DNA of 64,000 nt from Lentisphaeria bacterium (GTDB lineage: Bacteria > Verrucomicrobiota > Lentisphaeria > Victivallales > Victivallaceae), in contig JABLYX010000006.1 of assembly GCA_018265615.1 (NCBI GenBank), forward strand, positions 1 to 64,000, read 5' to 3'. Each line of letters starts with the position of its first letter. Within the stretch, counting starts at the first letter, position 1. Both the position numbers and the translations under genes were made by a program. The notes under the pieces were generated by a model. It saw only the letters and a program-made list of their open reading frames with translations, made no database searches and was not told the DNA's origin. Positions 16,350 to 25,029 of this stretch are shown piece after piece.

Positions 16350-17157
16350 ACTCATGAATACGCCGCGTCTCGAAGTTTGCGCCTCCCGCGTCACCGTCGG
16401 CGGAACCGTTTTCGGTTCCGGCGGCTTCGGCTGGATCGCGGGTCCCTGCGCCGTCGAATCGGCGGAGCAGCTGCGCGCCTGCGCGGCGGCGCTCGGAGCG
16501 TGCGGAGTCCGGCTCCTGCGCGGCGGGCTCTTCAAGCCGCGCAGCTCCCCCTACTCGTTCCAGGGGCTGCGCGAAGCCGGAATCGGGATCGTGCGCGAAC
16601 TCAAGCGGGAGACCGGGATCGCCTTCGTCTCCGAGGCGGTCGACGCGGAATCGCTGGAGCTCCTGCTGCCGGTCCTCGACCTCATCCAGATCGGTTCGCG
16701 CAACTGCCTCAATTACGCCCTGCTCGAAAAGGCGGGCCGCGCGGGCAAGCCGGTTCTGCTGAAGCGCGGCTTCGCCGTGACGGTCGGGGAGTTCCTGAAC
16801 GCCGCCGAATACCTCGCGGTGAACGGCGCATCGCAGATCATCCTCTGCGAACGCGGGATCCGCACCGTGACGGAGGTCACGCGGTTCACGCTGGACCTCG
16901 GCGCGGTCGCGTGGCTGAAAGCGCGCTTCCCCATGCCGGTGATCGCGGACCCGAGCCATGCGGCCGGGGACGGTTCGCTCGTCGGGCCGCTCACGCTCGC
17001 CGCCGCCGCGGCCGGAGCCGACGGCGCCATAATCGAATGCACGCCGGAGCCGGCCGGCGCGAAATGCGACGCCCGCCAGCAGATCACGCCGGAACAGCTC
17101 ACACGGTTGAAACGGAAAGTCGAACTCTTCAGGAGTCCGGGAGGGATCCGATGCTGA
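16342..17157 (+). CDS. 3-deoxy-7-phosphoheptulonate (DAHP) synthase, class I beta core
   Basis: 271 residues. IAGPCAVES (about 29-37), FKPRSSPYSFQGL, KRGFAVTVGEFLNAAEYL, LCERGIRT and DPSHAAGDGSLVG are the conserved substrate and metal-binding motifs of AroF/KDSA-type DAHP synthases. The enzyme joins phosphoenolpyruvate and erythrose 4-phosphate at the entry to the shikimate pathway. There is no N-terminal ferredoxin-like or chorismate mutase regulatory domain, so feedback control by aromatic amino acids is probably absent. The gene overlaps both neighbours (8 nt upstream, 7 nt downstream) and thus belongs to the sigma-led operon, not to a standard aro cluster. Confidence 0.9.
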   Translation: MRELMNTPRLEVCASRVTVGGTVFGSGGFGWIAGPCAVESAEQLRACAAALGACGVRLLRGGLFKPRSSPYSFQGLREAGIGIVRELKRETGIAFVSEAVDAESLELLLPVLDLIQIGSRNCLNYALLEKAGRAGKPVLLKRGFAVTVGEFLNAAEYLAVNGASQIILCERGIRTVTEVTRFTLDLGAVAWLKARFPMPVIADPSHAAGDGSLVGPLTLAAAAAGADGAIIECTPEPAGAKCDARQQITPEQLTRLKRKVELFRSPGGIRC

Positions 17158-18632
17158 AACATCTCTTTGCACTGTCGCTTCTCCTCGCGGCGCTCGTGCC
17201 GGCGGGCGCGGAGGAGTTCCTGTACCGGAAGCCGGTTCCGGTCGCCATCGAATCGGAGGTCGACCGCGCGCTCGCCGCCGGTTGGAAGCACAACCGGCTC
17301 CCGCTTCCGCCCGAGGCCTCCGACGCCGTGCTGGTCCGGCGACTCTATCTCGCGCTCGCCGGGCGGCTCCCGACTCCGGATGAGGCACGCGCCTACGTCA
17401 ACTCGAATGCGCCGGACAAATACGGGGTCCTGATCGGCACGCTGCTCGAATCCGGCGACTTCGCGGATTACTGGACGATGCACTGGTGCGACGCGCTGCG
17501 GATCAAATCCGAGTTTCCCATCAACCTCTGGCCGAACGCGGTCTACGGCTACCGGCGCCGGGTCCGCTCATTCCTGAAGAACAACGAGCCGTACGACCGG
17601 TTCGCGCGCTCGCTCCTGACCTCCGCCGGCAGCAATTTCCGTGTTCCCGAGGTGAACTTCTACCGCGCGACGGCGGACCGGTCGCCCGCCGGAATCGCGA
17701 AGGCCGCCGCGCTGACCTTCCTCGGGTCGCGGCTGGAAGGCTGGCCGGAAGCCGAGCGGGCGAAATTCACCGCGCTCTTCGAGCCGGTCGCCTTCAAAAG
17801 CACGAAGGAGTGGAAGGAGGAGATCGTCTACTGGCGCGAAACGAAAACAGATATTGATCCGCGCGAGGCCGTCGCGGAGGCCGTGCTCACACACCCCGAT
17901 TTCGCCCGCGCTCTGGTGAACCGCGTCTGGTTCTGGTTCTTCGGGCGCGGCATCGTGCACGAGGCGGACGACCTGCGCCCCGGCAACGCCCCGGTGAACC
18001 CGGAGCTGCTCGACGTGCTGACCCGCGAATTCGTGAAATCCGGCTACGATTTCCGGCAGCTCTGCCGGACGGTCGCGAAATCCGCCGCCTGCCGGGCGGC
18101 CTCCGGCGACGGGAACGAAGCGATGGAGAAGTGTTTCGCCGCATTCGCCGTCCGGCGGCTCCCGGCGGAGGTGCTGGATGACGCGATCCGCGACCTGACC
18201 GGGACGCCGGACAGCTATTCGAGCGTGATTCCGGAACCGTTCACCTTCATTCCGCCCGAAGCGCGCACGGTCACACTGGCCGACGGCTCGATTTCCAGCT
18301 CGTTCCTGATCCTCTTCGGACGGCCCGCGCGCGACTCCGGCACGCTCTCCGAGCGTAACGACGCCGTCAGCGACAAGCAGCGGCTGCAGCTCTTCAACTC
18401 CGGCGAGCTCTACCGCCGGCTCGGGAAAATCCCGCAGCGCGAGGAGCTGAAAAAACTGCCCTTCCCGCGCAAGGTCGAGGAGTTCTACTGGATGTTCTGC
18501 TCGCGCCCGCCGACCCGCGGGGAGCTCATGACGATCTGGTCGAGCTACGAAGCGACAAAAAAGAAGTGGCGCTATCCACAGGATCTCTGCTGGATCCTGC
18601 TGAATTCAAAAGAGTTCCTGTATCAGCACTGA
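17151..18632 (+). CDS. DUF1549/DUF1553 secreted protein
   Basis: 493 residues from ATG 17151, which overlaps the DAHP synthase stop. A signal peptide ends near VPAGAEE. The N-terminal DUF1549-like region has VRRLYLALAGRLPTPDEARA and a YWTMHWCDALRIKSEF segment. The DUF1553-like region has ALVNRVWFWFFGRGIVHEAD, then RPGNAPVNPELLDVLTREF and the C-terminal LCWILLNSKEFLYQH. These domains abound in Planctomycetes and PVC relatives and nearly always sit beside DUF1501, as here. Most planctomycete members are larger and carry a cytochrome-type domain; this one has no CxxCH. Function unknown. Confidence 0.88.
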   Translation: MLKHLFALSLLLAALVPAGAEEFLYRKPVPVAIESEVDRALAAGWKHNRLPLPPEASDAVLVRRLYLALAGRLPTPDEARAYVNSNAPDKYGVLIGTLLESGDFADYWTMHWCDALRIKSEFPINLWPNAVYGYRRRVRSFLKNNEPYDRFARSLLTSAGSNFRVPEVNFYRATADRSPAGIAKAAALTFLGSRLEGWPEAERAKFTALFEPVAFKSTKEWKEEIVYWRETKTDIDPREAVAEAVLTHPDFARALVNRVWFWFFGRGIVHEADDLRPGNAPVNPELLDVLTREFVKSGYDFRQLCRTVAKSAACRAASGDGNEAMEKCFAAFAVRRLPAEVLDDAIRDLTGTPDSYSSVIPEPFTFIPPEARTVTLADGSISSSFLILFGRPARDSGTLSERNDAVSDKQRLQLFNSGELYRRLGKIPQREELKKLPFPRKVEEFYWMFCSRPPTRGELMTIWSSYEATKKKWRYPQDLCWILLNSKEFLYQH

Positions 18633-18646
18633 GGAGGATTGTACCC

Positions 18647-19975
18647 ATGGACAGACGTGAATTCCTGAAAACCCTCGCGGCCTGCGCCGCGTTCGGGGCC
18701 GTCGCGCACGTTGCCGGGCGGCCGCTCCTCTCCGCCGCCGCCGAAGCCGCAGCCGCGAAGAAGCCGCCGCGCGCCCGCGCGAAGTCGGTCATTGAAATCT
18801 GGGTCTGGGGCGGCCCGTGCCAGCTTGAAACCTTCGACCCGAAGCCGAATGCGCCGCACGACTACAACGGCGGCTTCAAGGCGATCCCGACGAATGTGCC
18901 CGGCATCGAAATCAGCGAGTTCTTTCCGCTGCTCGCGAAGCATGCAGACAAGTACTCGCTGATCCGGTCGATGACCCACCCGTACCCCGGCCATGAAACG
19001 GCGACCTACCTCATGCAGACCGGACGCAGCCCCGGAGGCGGCAAGGTCTACCCCGCGATCGGGGCGGTCGTCGCGATGTTCAAATCGAAAGAATACAGAG
19101 GCGACATTCCGCCGTATGTGATTCTGACCATCCCGAAAGGGCGATTCTCCGAAGTCGGGTTCCTCTCCGAGCGCTACAGCCCGCTCGTGACCGGCGGGAA
19201 CCCGGCGGCGGCGAAATTCATCGTTGACGGCATCGTGCCGCCGGGCGGGCTCACGCCGGAAGAGCTCTCCGAGCGGTTCACTCTGCTCGAACGGCTCGAC
19301 ACCTTCGGGCGCGCCGCCGCCGGGAACGCCGGGCTCAAGGCGTTCGACGAGGCCGGAGCAAAGGCGCGGAAGATCATCGAGGGGGACGCCGCGAAGGTGT
19401 TCGACCTCTCGCTCGAAACACCGGAGATGCGCGAGCGCTACGGGCGCACGGGCCTCGGCCAGTCCTGCCTCGTCGCGCGCCGCCTCGTCGAAGCGGGCGT
19501 GCCGTACATCACAATCAACGCGCAGGGGTGGGATACGCACAAGCGCCACTTCGAAACCATGAAGACCAAGGCCGCCGAAATGGACCGCGCCACGACCGCG
19601 CTCATCACCGATCTGCATGAAAAGGGGCTGCTCGACAGCACGATCATCTGGTGGACCGGCGAATTCGGCCGCACGCCGAAGGTCGACTGGGAAGCGCCGT
19701 GGAACGGCGGCCGCAACCACCACTGCAAATGCTTCTCGTCACTGGTCGCGGGCGGCGGCTTCGCGGGCGGAAAAGTCGTCGGCGCGTCAGACGAATTCAC
19801 CGCGAAGGTCGTTTCGCGCCCGGTCGCGCCGCAGGACATGCTCGGCAGCATCTACGAGCTCTGCGGAATCGATCCGGACGGCCCGCTGCCGAATCCGATC
19901 GGGCTGGACACCACCGTACTGCCGCCGGAATCGGAGGCGGGGCGGCTGCGGGAGATCTACAGGGAGCTGGCATAA
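18647..19975 (+). CDS. DUF1501 protein, Tat-exported
   Basis: 442 residues from ATG 18647, placed by GAGGAGG at 18631-18637. The N-terminus MDRREFLKTLAACAAFGAVA is a twin-arginine signal. The body matches DUF1501, an alkaline-phosphatase-like or sulfatase-like fold: WVWGGPCQLETFDPKP, IRSMTHPYPGHETATYLMQT, NAQGWDTHKRHFETMK, WWTGEFGRTPKV and a GRNHH segment with potential metal ligands. It is the standard partner of DUF1553 proteins, with a 14-nt gap here. The enzyme activity is unproven for the family. Confidence 0.9.
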   Translation: MDRREFLKTLAACAAFGAVAHVAGRPLLSAAAEAAAAKKPPRARAKSVIEIWVWGGPCQLETFDPKPNAPHDYNGGFKAIPTNVPGIEISEFFPLLAKHADKYSLIRSMTHPYPGHETATYLMQTGRSPGGGKVYPAIGAVVAMFKSKEYRGDIPPYVILTIPKGRFSEVGFLSERYSPLVTGGNPAAAKFIVDGIVPPGGLTPEELSERFTLLERLDTFGRAAAGNAGLKAFDEAGAKARKIIEGDAAKVFDLSLETPEMRERYGRTGLGQSCLVARRLVEAGVPYITINAQGWDTHKRHFETMKTKAAEMDRATTALITDLHEKGLLDSTIIWWTGEFGRTPKVDWEAPWNGGRNHHCKCFSSLVAGGGFAGGKVVGASDEFTAKVVSRPVAPQDMLGSIYELCGIDPDGPLPNPIGLDTTVLPPESEAGRLREIYRELA

Positions 19976-19977
19976 TC

Positions 19978-21747
19978 ATGTGGAAACGGATCTTACTGCT
20001 CCTGCCGGCCCTCCCCGCCCTCCTCTCCGCGGCCGATCCGTACGTCGGCTACCTCTATCCGGCCGGAGCGCAGGCCGGGACGACCGTACAGATCCTGGCC
20101 GGCGGCCAGAACCTGAACGGGCTTCAGGGCGGAGTCGTCTCCGGAACCGGCGTCGCGGTCCGCAGCGTCAAACTCGTGCCCGGCTTCCCGCCGCCGGAGT
20201 GGACGCAGCGCAAATACCTGCTTGAATGGATCAGGAACATCGAAGAGGGCAACCGCATCCTGCCGAAGCTGCCGGAAAAAACCGACACCTGGCGCAAAAA
20301 CGCCTGGTGGGACAAGCTCGACAAACTTGAACCGCTCGAGCTGAACCTCGTGATCCGCGACCTTTACATCCGGCGCAACCCGCTTCAGGCGACGCCGTCG
20401 CTGCGCCAGATGGCGATCATCGAAGTGCACGTGACCTCCGGAGCGGCGCCGGGCATACGCGAACTGCGGCTCTGGAGCCGGAGCGGCGTCTCCGCGCCGA
20501 AGCTCTTCTACGTCGACCCGGCGCCGCACACGGCGGAGCCGCTCTACGTCCCCCCTGACCGGCCGCAGCCGGAGACGCCGCGCATCGACAGATTCCCGGC
20601 CGTGCTCGACGGCCAGATCATGCCGGGGGAAACCGACCGCTTCCGCCTCGCGCTCAAGGCGGGAAAGCCGTACACGCTGACGGCGGCGGGGCGCAAGTTC
20701 CAGCCGTTCATCGGGGACGCCGTGCCGGGCCACTTCCAGCCGGTCCTCCGGCTGCTCGGTCCGGACGGCGAAGAAGCGGCCTTCGCGGACGACGACCATT
20801 TCAACCCCGACCCGGTCATGCGCTTCCGCCCCGAAAAGGACGGAGAATACACGCTCGAAGTGCGCGACAACCTTTACCGCGGACGCGAGGACTTCGTCTA
20901 CCGCGTCGCGGTCGAGCCGCGGGAAATCCCATACAGCCTCGCCGACGAGCCGTTCCCGAAGCTGCCGCGCGTCAAAGCCGACGCGGCCCGCCGTCAACCG
21001 CTGCTCACCGGCGAACCGCAGGTGATCGACGGAACCATCTCCAGACCGGGAGAACGCGCGGCTTTCCGCTTCTACGCGAAGGCCGGGAGCCGGATCGTCA
21101 TCGACGTCGCGGCCCGCCGGTTCGGCTCCCCGCTCGACGGCGTGCTCCGTGTAACCCGGCCCGACGGAACCGTGCTGGCCGAAGCCGATGACTCCCCCTC
21201 CGAACTGAATATCGGAGAATGCCTGCAGCAGGTCGACCCGTACCTCTCGCTGCAGATTCCGGCCGACGGAACCTACACGGTCGAACTGCGCGACCTCACC
21301 GGAGCCGCCGGGGCGGATTACCGCTACCTCATGCGCATCGGTCCGCCCGTGCCGGATTTTCTGGTCTACGCATCGAAGTCAATGCTGAACCTCTACGCCG
21401 CGCAGACCGGCAAGCTGAAACTGCATGTGGTCCGGCAGGACGGATTCGACGGAAAAATCACGCTTTCAAGCGACGACCTCCTGCTCCCCGCGCAGAACAC
21501 CGTTCCGCCGGGCGCCGACGAATTCACCGTAAGCGTGAAGAATCCGGCGAAGAAAAACACGAAGCCGATCCCCGTCGTGCTGAACGCCGAAGCGCAAATC
21601 AACGGCAGGACGTTCCGCAAGCCGGTCATCCCCTGCGATGAGTTCATCCAGGCCTTCGCCTACACCCATCTGCTTCCCGCCCGGGAGCTCTATCTGGGAA
21701 CCATATACTCCAACCCTCCCCGCAAAAAAGCGGCGGCGGACAAATAG
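19978..21747 (+). CDS. Secreted protein with bacterial pre-peptidase C-terminal (PPC) domains
   Basis: 589 residues from ATG 19978, 2 nt after the DUF1501 stop. A signal peptide ends near LLSAADP. An IPT/TIG-like region follows (YLYPAGAQAGTTVQILAGGQ). Two PPC-like domains then start near residues 200 and 340: FPAVLDGQIMPGETDRFRLA with FRPEKDGEYTLEVRDNLYRG, and QVIDGTISRPGERAAFRFYA with IPADGTYTVELRDLTGA. Such proteins often accompany DUF1553/DUF1501 pairs in Planctomycetes and are thought to sit at the cell surface. It is the last gene of the sigma-led operon and ends at a palindrome. Confidence 0.85.
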   Translation: MWKRILLLLPALPALLSAADPYVGYLYPAGAQAGTTVQILAGGQNLNGLQGGVVSGTGVAVRSVKLVPGFPPPEWTQRKYLLEWIRNIEEGNRILPKLPEKTDTWRKNAWWDKLDKLEPLELNLVIRDLYIRRNPLQATPSLRQMAIIEVHVTSGAAPGIRELRLWSRSGVSAPKLFYVDPAPHTAEPLYVPPDRPQPETPRIDRFPAVLDGQIMPGETDRFRLALKAGKPYTLTAAGRKFQPFIGDAVPGHFQPVLRLLGPDGEEAAFADDDHFNPDPVMRFRPEKDGEYTLEVRDNLYRGREDFVYRVAVEPREIPYSLADEPFPKLPRVKADAARRQPLLTGEPQVIDGTISRPGERAAFRFYAKAGSRIVIDVAARRFGSPLDGVLRVTRPDGTVLAEADDSPSELNIGECLQQVDPYLSLQIPADGTYTVELRDLTGAAGADYRYLMRIGPPVPDFLVYASKSMLNLYAAQTGKLKLHVVRQDGFDGKITLSSDDLLLPAQNTVPPGADEFTVSVKNPAKKNTKPIPVVLNAEAQINGRTFRKPVIPCDEFIQAFAYTHLLPARELYLGTIYSNPPRKKAAADK

Positions 21748-21751
21748 GGCC

Positions 21752-21770
21752 GGGCGGGAAATTCCCGCCC
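21752..21770. terminator. Palindrome between convergent genes
   Basis: GGGCGGGAA and TTCCCGCCC flank a single A, lying between the stop of the PPC-domain gene and the stop of the last polysaccharide gene. The stem is strong but T runs are short, so a bidirectional terminator is likely rather than certain. Confidence 0.55.
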
Positions 21771-21771
21771 T

Positions 21772-22797
21772 TCAGAAGTTCTTCCCCGAACGGGTTGTGA
21801 AAAGGTTGGCGGCGAAGTTGAAGAGCGTCCCCGCTCCGTAGGCGATGTGGTTGGCCGGGTAGAGGAACAGCAGCGCCGGGACGTACCGCCAGCCGAACCG
21901 CTTTCCGGCGGCGAATGAAGCCGCCAGGTCCGCGAGAAAATACCCCGCCGCGGCAAGCGCAAAGCACCAGCTGAAGAACGGAAAGAAGAGCCCGAGCACG
22001 AAGATCGCGACGAGCCCCGTCACGAAAAAGAGCGGCGCAAGATGGCGCAGCCGCACAGACGAAGGCGCTTTCCAGAGCAGGAAACCGATTGAGTTGCCGT
22101 TGTGGAACATCTGCATGAGACACCCGGCAAGCGTGGGGCGGCAGAAATAATTGCAGACGATGCGCGGGTCGAGATAGACCTTGAAGCCCGCCGCGCGGAT
22201 CCGCGCGTTGTACTCGGTATCCTCACTGCGGAACAGACTTTCGTTCATCGGCCCGACCGCCTCAAGCACGCAGCGCGGAAACGCGCCGAACGGAACCGTG
22301 TCCGTCTCCCCCGCCGCAGCCCCCACCCGGAACTTCGCGCCGCCGATGCCGAAATGCGTCCGGTTGAAAATCGCGATGGCGTGGGCCATGTAGGTGTTCG
22401 CGCCGGGACAGACCTTCCAGACGCCGCCGGCGTTGCCGATCAACGGATCCCCGGAGAGCACCCCGATGATATTCTTCACATAGTTCCGGTCATAGGTGCT
22501 GTGTGCATCCATGCGGATCACGACCGGCGCGTCGGTCCCGCCCACACCGATGTTGAACGCCTTTACCTGCACGCGGTCCGGGTTTTCGAGCAGCCGGACA
22601 TTCGGGTGCGCCCTGCCGATCTCCCGCACGATCTCCCGCGTGCGGTCCGTGCTGCGGCCGTCCACGATCACGATGTCGAACTTCTCCGCCGGATAGCTCT
22701 GCCGGAAAACCGAATGCAGACAATGCCGGATGTACCGCTCCTCGTTGTACACCGGAATCACCAGTGCGATCTCATACTTTCTTTCTGTCATGTTCAT
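21772..22797 (-). CDS. Family 2 glycosyltransferase with C-terminal membrane helices (ExoA-like)
   Basis: 341 residues. The GT-A domain has ALVIPVYNEERYIRHCL, the nucleotide-sugar DG in IVIVDGRSTDRT, the metal-binding VIRMDAHSTY and SEDTEYNARIRAAGF. The last 100 residues hold three or four membrane helices, as in succinoglycan ExoA-type enzymes. It would add sugars to a lipid-linked oligosaccharide at the inner face of the membrane. It overlaps the preceding GT4 gene by 26 nt and is the last gene of the polysaccharide operon. Confidence 0.88.
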   Translation of the reverse strand: MNMTERKYEIALVIPVYNEERYIRHCLHSVFRQSYPAEKFDIVIVDGRSTDRTREIVREIGRAHPNVRLLENPDRVQVKAFNIGVGGTDAPVVIRMDAHSTYDRNYVKNIIGVLSGDPLIGNAGGVWKVCPGANTYMAHAIAIFNRTHFGIGGAKFRVGAAAGETDTVPFGAFPRCVLEAVGPMNESLFRSEDTEYNARIRAAGFKVYLDPRIVCNYFCRPTLAGCLMQMFHNGNSIGFLLWKAPSSVRLRHLAPLFFVTGLVAIFVLGLFFPFFSWCFALAAAGYFLADLAASFAAGKRFGWRYVPALLFLYPANHIAYGAGTLFNFAANLFTTRSGKNF

Positions 22798-23893
22798 ACT
22801 CCTCTTTCGTCCATTTCCGGAAGAACTCCTCAGTCTTCCGGCCCCATTCGCTCACCTCGAAGCATCTGGCGCAAAGCAGGCGCCCCGCTCTCCCGAGTTC
22901 CTTCGCACGCTCCGGATCCTCGATGATATCGTTCATGCGGGCGGCCATCGCCGCCGGAGCCGCCGCCGGGACCACAAAGCCCGTGACGTTCTCAAACACC
23001 GCCTCACGGCAGCCGCCGACGTCCGTCACGATCACAGGCAGCTCCATGCTCATCGCCTCGCGGATCGAGAGCGGCAGCGATTCGATCCCGGAAGCCAGCA
23101 CGAAACAGTCCAGGCTGCGCAGGATGTCCGGCACGTCGCGCCGCTGCCCGGTGAAATGCACATACGGCTCCGTCCCCTCCGCAACGCGCCGGAGCTCCGC
23201 CTCGCACGGCCCGCCGCCGACGATGAAAAAACGCGCTTCCGGGTGTTTCGCGCGCACCATCCGCGCGGCGGCGATGAAGTCGCCGTGCCGCTTCTCGGGA
23301 CTCAGGCGCGCGATGATCCCGAAGACGGGGACCGATTCCGCCAGCCCGAATTCCCGCCGCAGCACCGGCGTGCTGTTCCGCCGGGAAAAACGCTCCATAT
23401 CGACCGAATTCGCGATGACGGTCACGCGGCCGCGCTTCACGCCGCCCGCGACCAGCCGGCTGCGCTCGCAATTCGACTCGGTGATGACCGCGTTCGCAAA
23501 AATATTCAGCAGCCACGACCATTTGTACAGCGAAAGCGACGAAATCATATGGATCGTCGTCACCAGCGGAATCCGGCACGGGCGCGGCCCGAACCGGGTC
23601 AGCCATGCAATCGCGGCCGGGAACATCCCCTGCGGATTCACGAGCCCGATCCGGTGTTCGCGGATCATCGCCGCCAGCCGGCGCGACGCGCGGAGCAGCC
23701 CGAACGGGTTGCGCGTGTAGAACGGCGCGGGCAGGAACGTCACGCCCGTCCCCTCAAGCTCCCGGTCCATCACGCCGGGATTCGAAATGACGAACACCTT
23801 ATGCCCACGCTTCAGCAGCTCCTGCGAAAGCGTGATCACATCGTTCTTCGCCCCGCCGATATCATTGCCCATGGTCAGGAATGCGACTCTCAT
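22772..23893 (-). CDS. Family 4 glycosyltransferase
   Basis: 373 residues, GT-B fold. The N-terminal MRVAFLTMGNDIGGAKNDVI is the glycine-rich acceptor side. The donor side has GIIARLSPEKRHGDFIAAA and the E-x7-E motif in ASGIESLPLSIREAMSMELP. It overlaps the upstream GT4 gene by 4 nt. Typical substrates are nucleotide sugars; which one is unknown. Confidence 0.9.
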   Translation of the reverse strand: MRVAFLTMGNDIGGAKNDVITLSQELLKRGHKVFVISNPGVMDRELEGTGVTFLPAPFYTRNPFGLLRASRRLAAMIREHRIGLVNPQGMFPAAIAWLTRFGPRPCRIPLVTTIHMISSLSLYKWSWLLNIFANAVITESNCERSRLVAGGVKRGRVTVIANSVDMERFSRRNSTPVLRREFGLAESVPVFGIIARLSPEKRHGDFIAAARMVRAKHPEARFFIVGGGPCEAELRRVAEGTEPYVHFTGQRRDVPDILRSLDCFVLASGIESLPLSIREAMSMELPVIVTDVGGCREAVFENVTGFVVPAAAPAAMAARMNDIIEDPERAKELGRAGRLLCARCFEVSEWGRKTEEFFRKWTKEEYEHDRKKV

Positions 23894-25029
23894 TGCTCCT
23901 CCTCCTCTCCCGCCGTCCGGCGGTATGCGGCCTCAACCTGGTCCAGCAGCCTGCCGAGACCGAAATATCCTGCGACGACGGGACGGGCGAGCCGCCCCGC
24001 CTCCCGCCGGAAACCGTCATTCCCAAGCAGCGCGCACACCTGCTCCGCAAGCGCCGCCGCGTTCCCGGGCGGGAACAGCAATCCGTCGTAGCCGGAGGCG
24101 ATCTCCTCCGGATTCCCGCCGACATCCGACGCGACAACCGGCACTTCGAGCGCCATCGACTGCAGCACGCTCAGGCTGAACGTTTCGCTATATGACGGCA
24201 GCATCATGACGTCGAACGCCGACATGAGGCGCCCGACGTCGTGCCGGAACCCCGTGAACACCACTTGCTCCGCGATGCCGCGCTCAACGGCTGCGCGCTC
24301 CAGCTCCGCGCGCAGCGGCCCGTCCCCGACGATCAGGAACCGCGCCGCGGGGAACTGCCTGAAAATCCGCTCCGCCGCCGGGATGAAGAGGTCGCACCCC
24401 TTCTCCGGCGACAGCCTCCCGACATACCCGAGGACCGGAGAAGCCGCATCGAAGCCAAACTCCGCGGCGACGGAACGGCGGAACGCGGCGCGCTCCTCCG
24501 CAGAGAAGCTCCACTGCTTCATATCGACCGCGTTATGGATGCGCACAAGCTTGTCCGGCCGCACGCCGCGGGCGGCAAGACGGATGTATTCGGCATCCGA
24601 AATCGCAATCGTAAGGTCGAGCCGGTTCAGGAAAAACGGCAGCCAGCGGTTCGTGAAGGGCTTGATCCCGTGGTTGTGGAAGATGCAGCGGCAGCCCGGC
24701 ACGAGTCCGCGCATGCGTCCGAGCGCCGCCATGACGGCGGGCCCGGCGGTGTGGCAGTGAACGATGTCCACCTTGTTCTCCCGCGCATAGCCGTCGAGCA
24801 TGGCGGCCCCGCGCCAGAGCGCCGGAAGGCTCCGCCCGGCGACCGCGAGCTCCGCACACGGGACGCCGCTCCGCCGCAGCTCCTCCATCTGGACGCGCCC
24901 GCCCGGCGCGACGGTCACGCGGTGCCCGCGCTCCATGAGCCCGACGGCGAGGTTCCGGACAAAGGTCTCCTCTCCGCCGATGCCGCCGCCGGTGCTGGCC
25001 ATGAGTATGTGAAACAGCCGTGCTTTCAT
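23890..25029 (-). CDS. Family 4 glycosyltransferase
   Basis: 379 residues from ATG 25029, placed by GGGGAGGAAG just upstream and by the 4-nt overlap with the preceding gene; the frame is open further upstream but that part is the shadow of its neighbour. The N-terminus has MASTGGGIGGEETFVRNLAV. The donor side has LGYVGRLSPEKGCDLFIPAA and the E-x7-E motif in PSYSETFSLSVLQSMALEVP. GT-B retaining enzyme of surface polysaccharide assembly. Confidence 0.9.
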   Translation of the reverse strand: MKARLFHILMASTGGGIGGEETFVRNLAVGLMERGHRVTVAPGGRVQMEELRRSGVPCAELAVAGRSLPALWRGAAMLDGYARENKVDIVHCHTAGPAVMAALGRMRGLVPGCRCIFHNHGIKPFTNRWLPFFLNRLDLTIAISDAEYIRLAARGVRPDKLVRIHNAVDMKQWSFSAEERAAFRRSVAAEFGFDAASPVLGYVGRLSPEKGCDLFIPAAERIFRQFPAARFLIVGDGPLRAELERAAVERGIAEQVVFTGFRHDVGRLMSAFDVMMLPSYSETFSLSVLQSMALEVPVVASDVGGNPEEIASGYDGLLFPPGNAAALAEQVCALLGNDGFRREAGRLARPVVAGYFGLGRLLDQVEAAYRRTAGEEEEQ

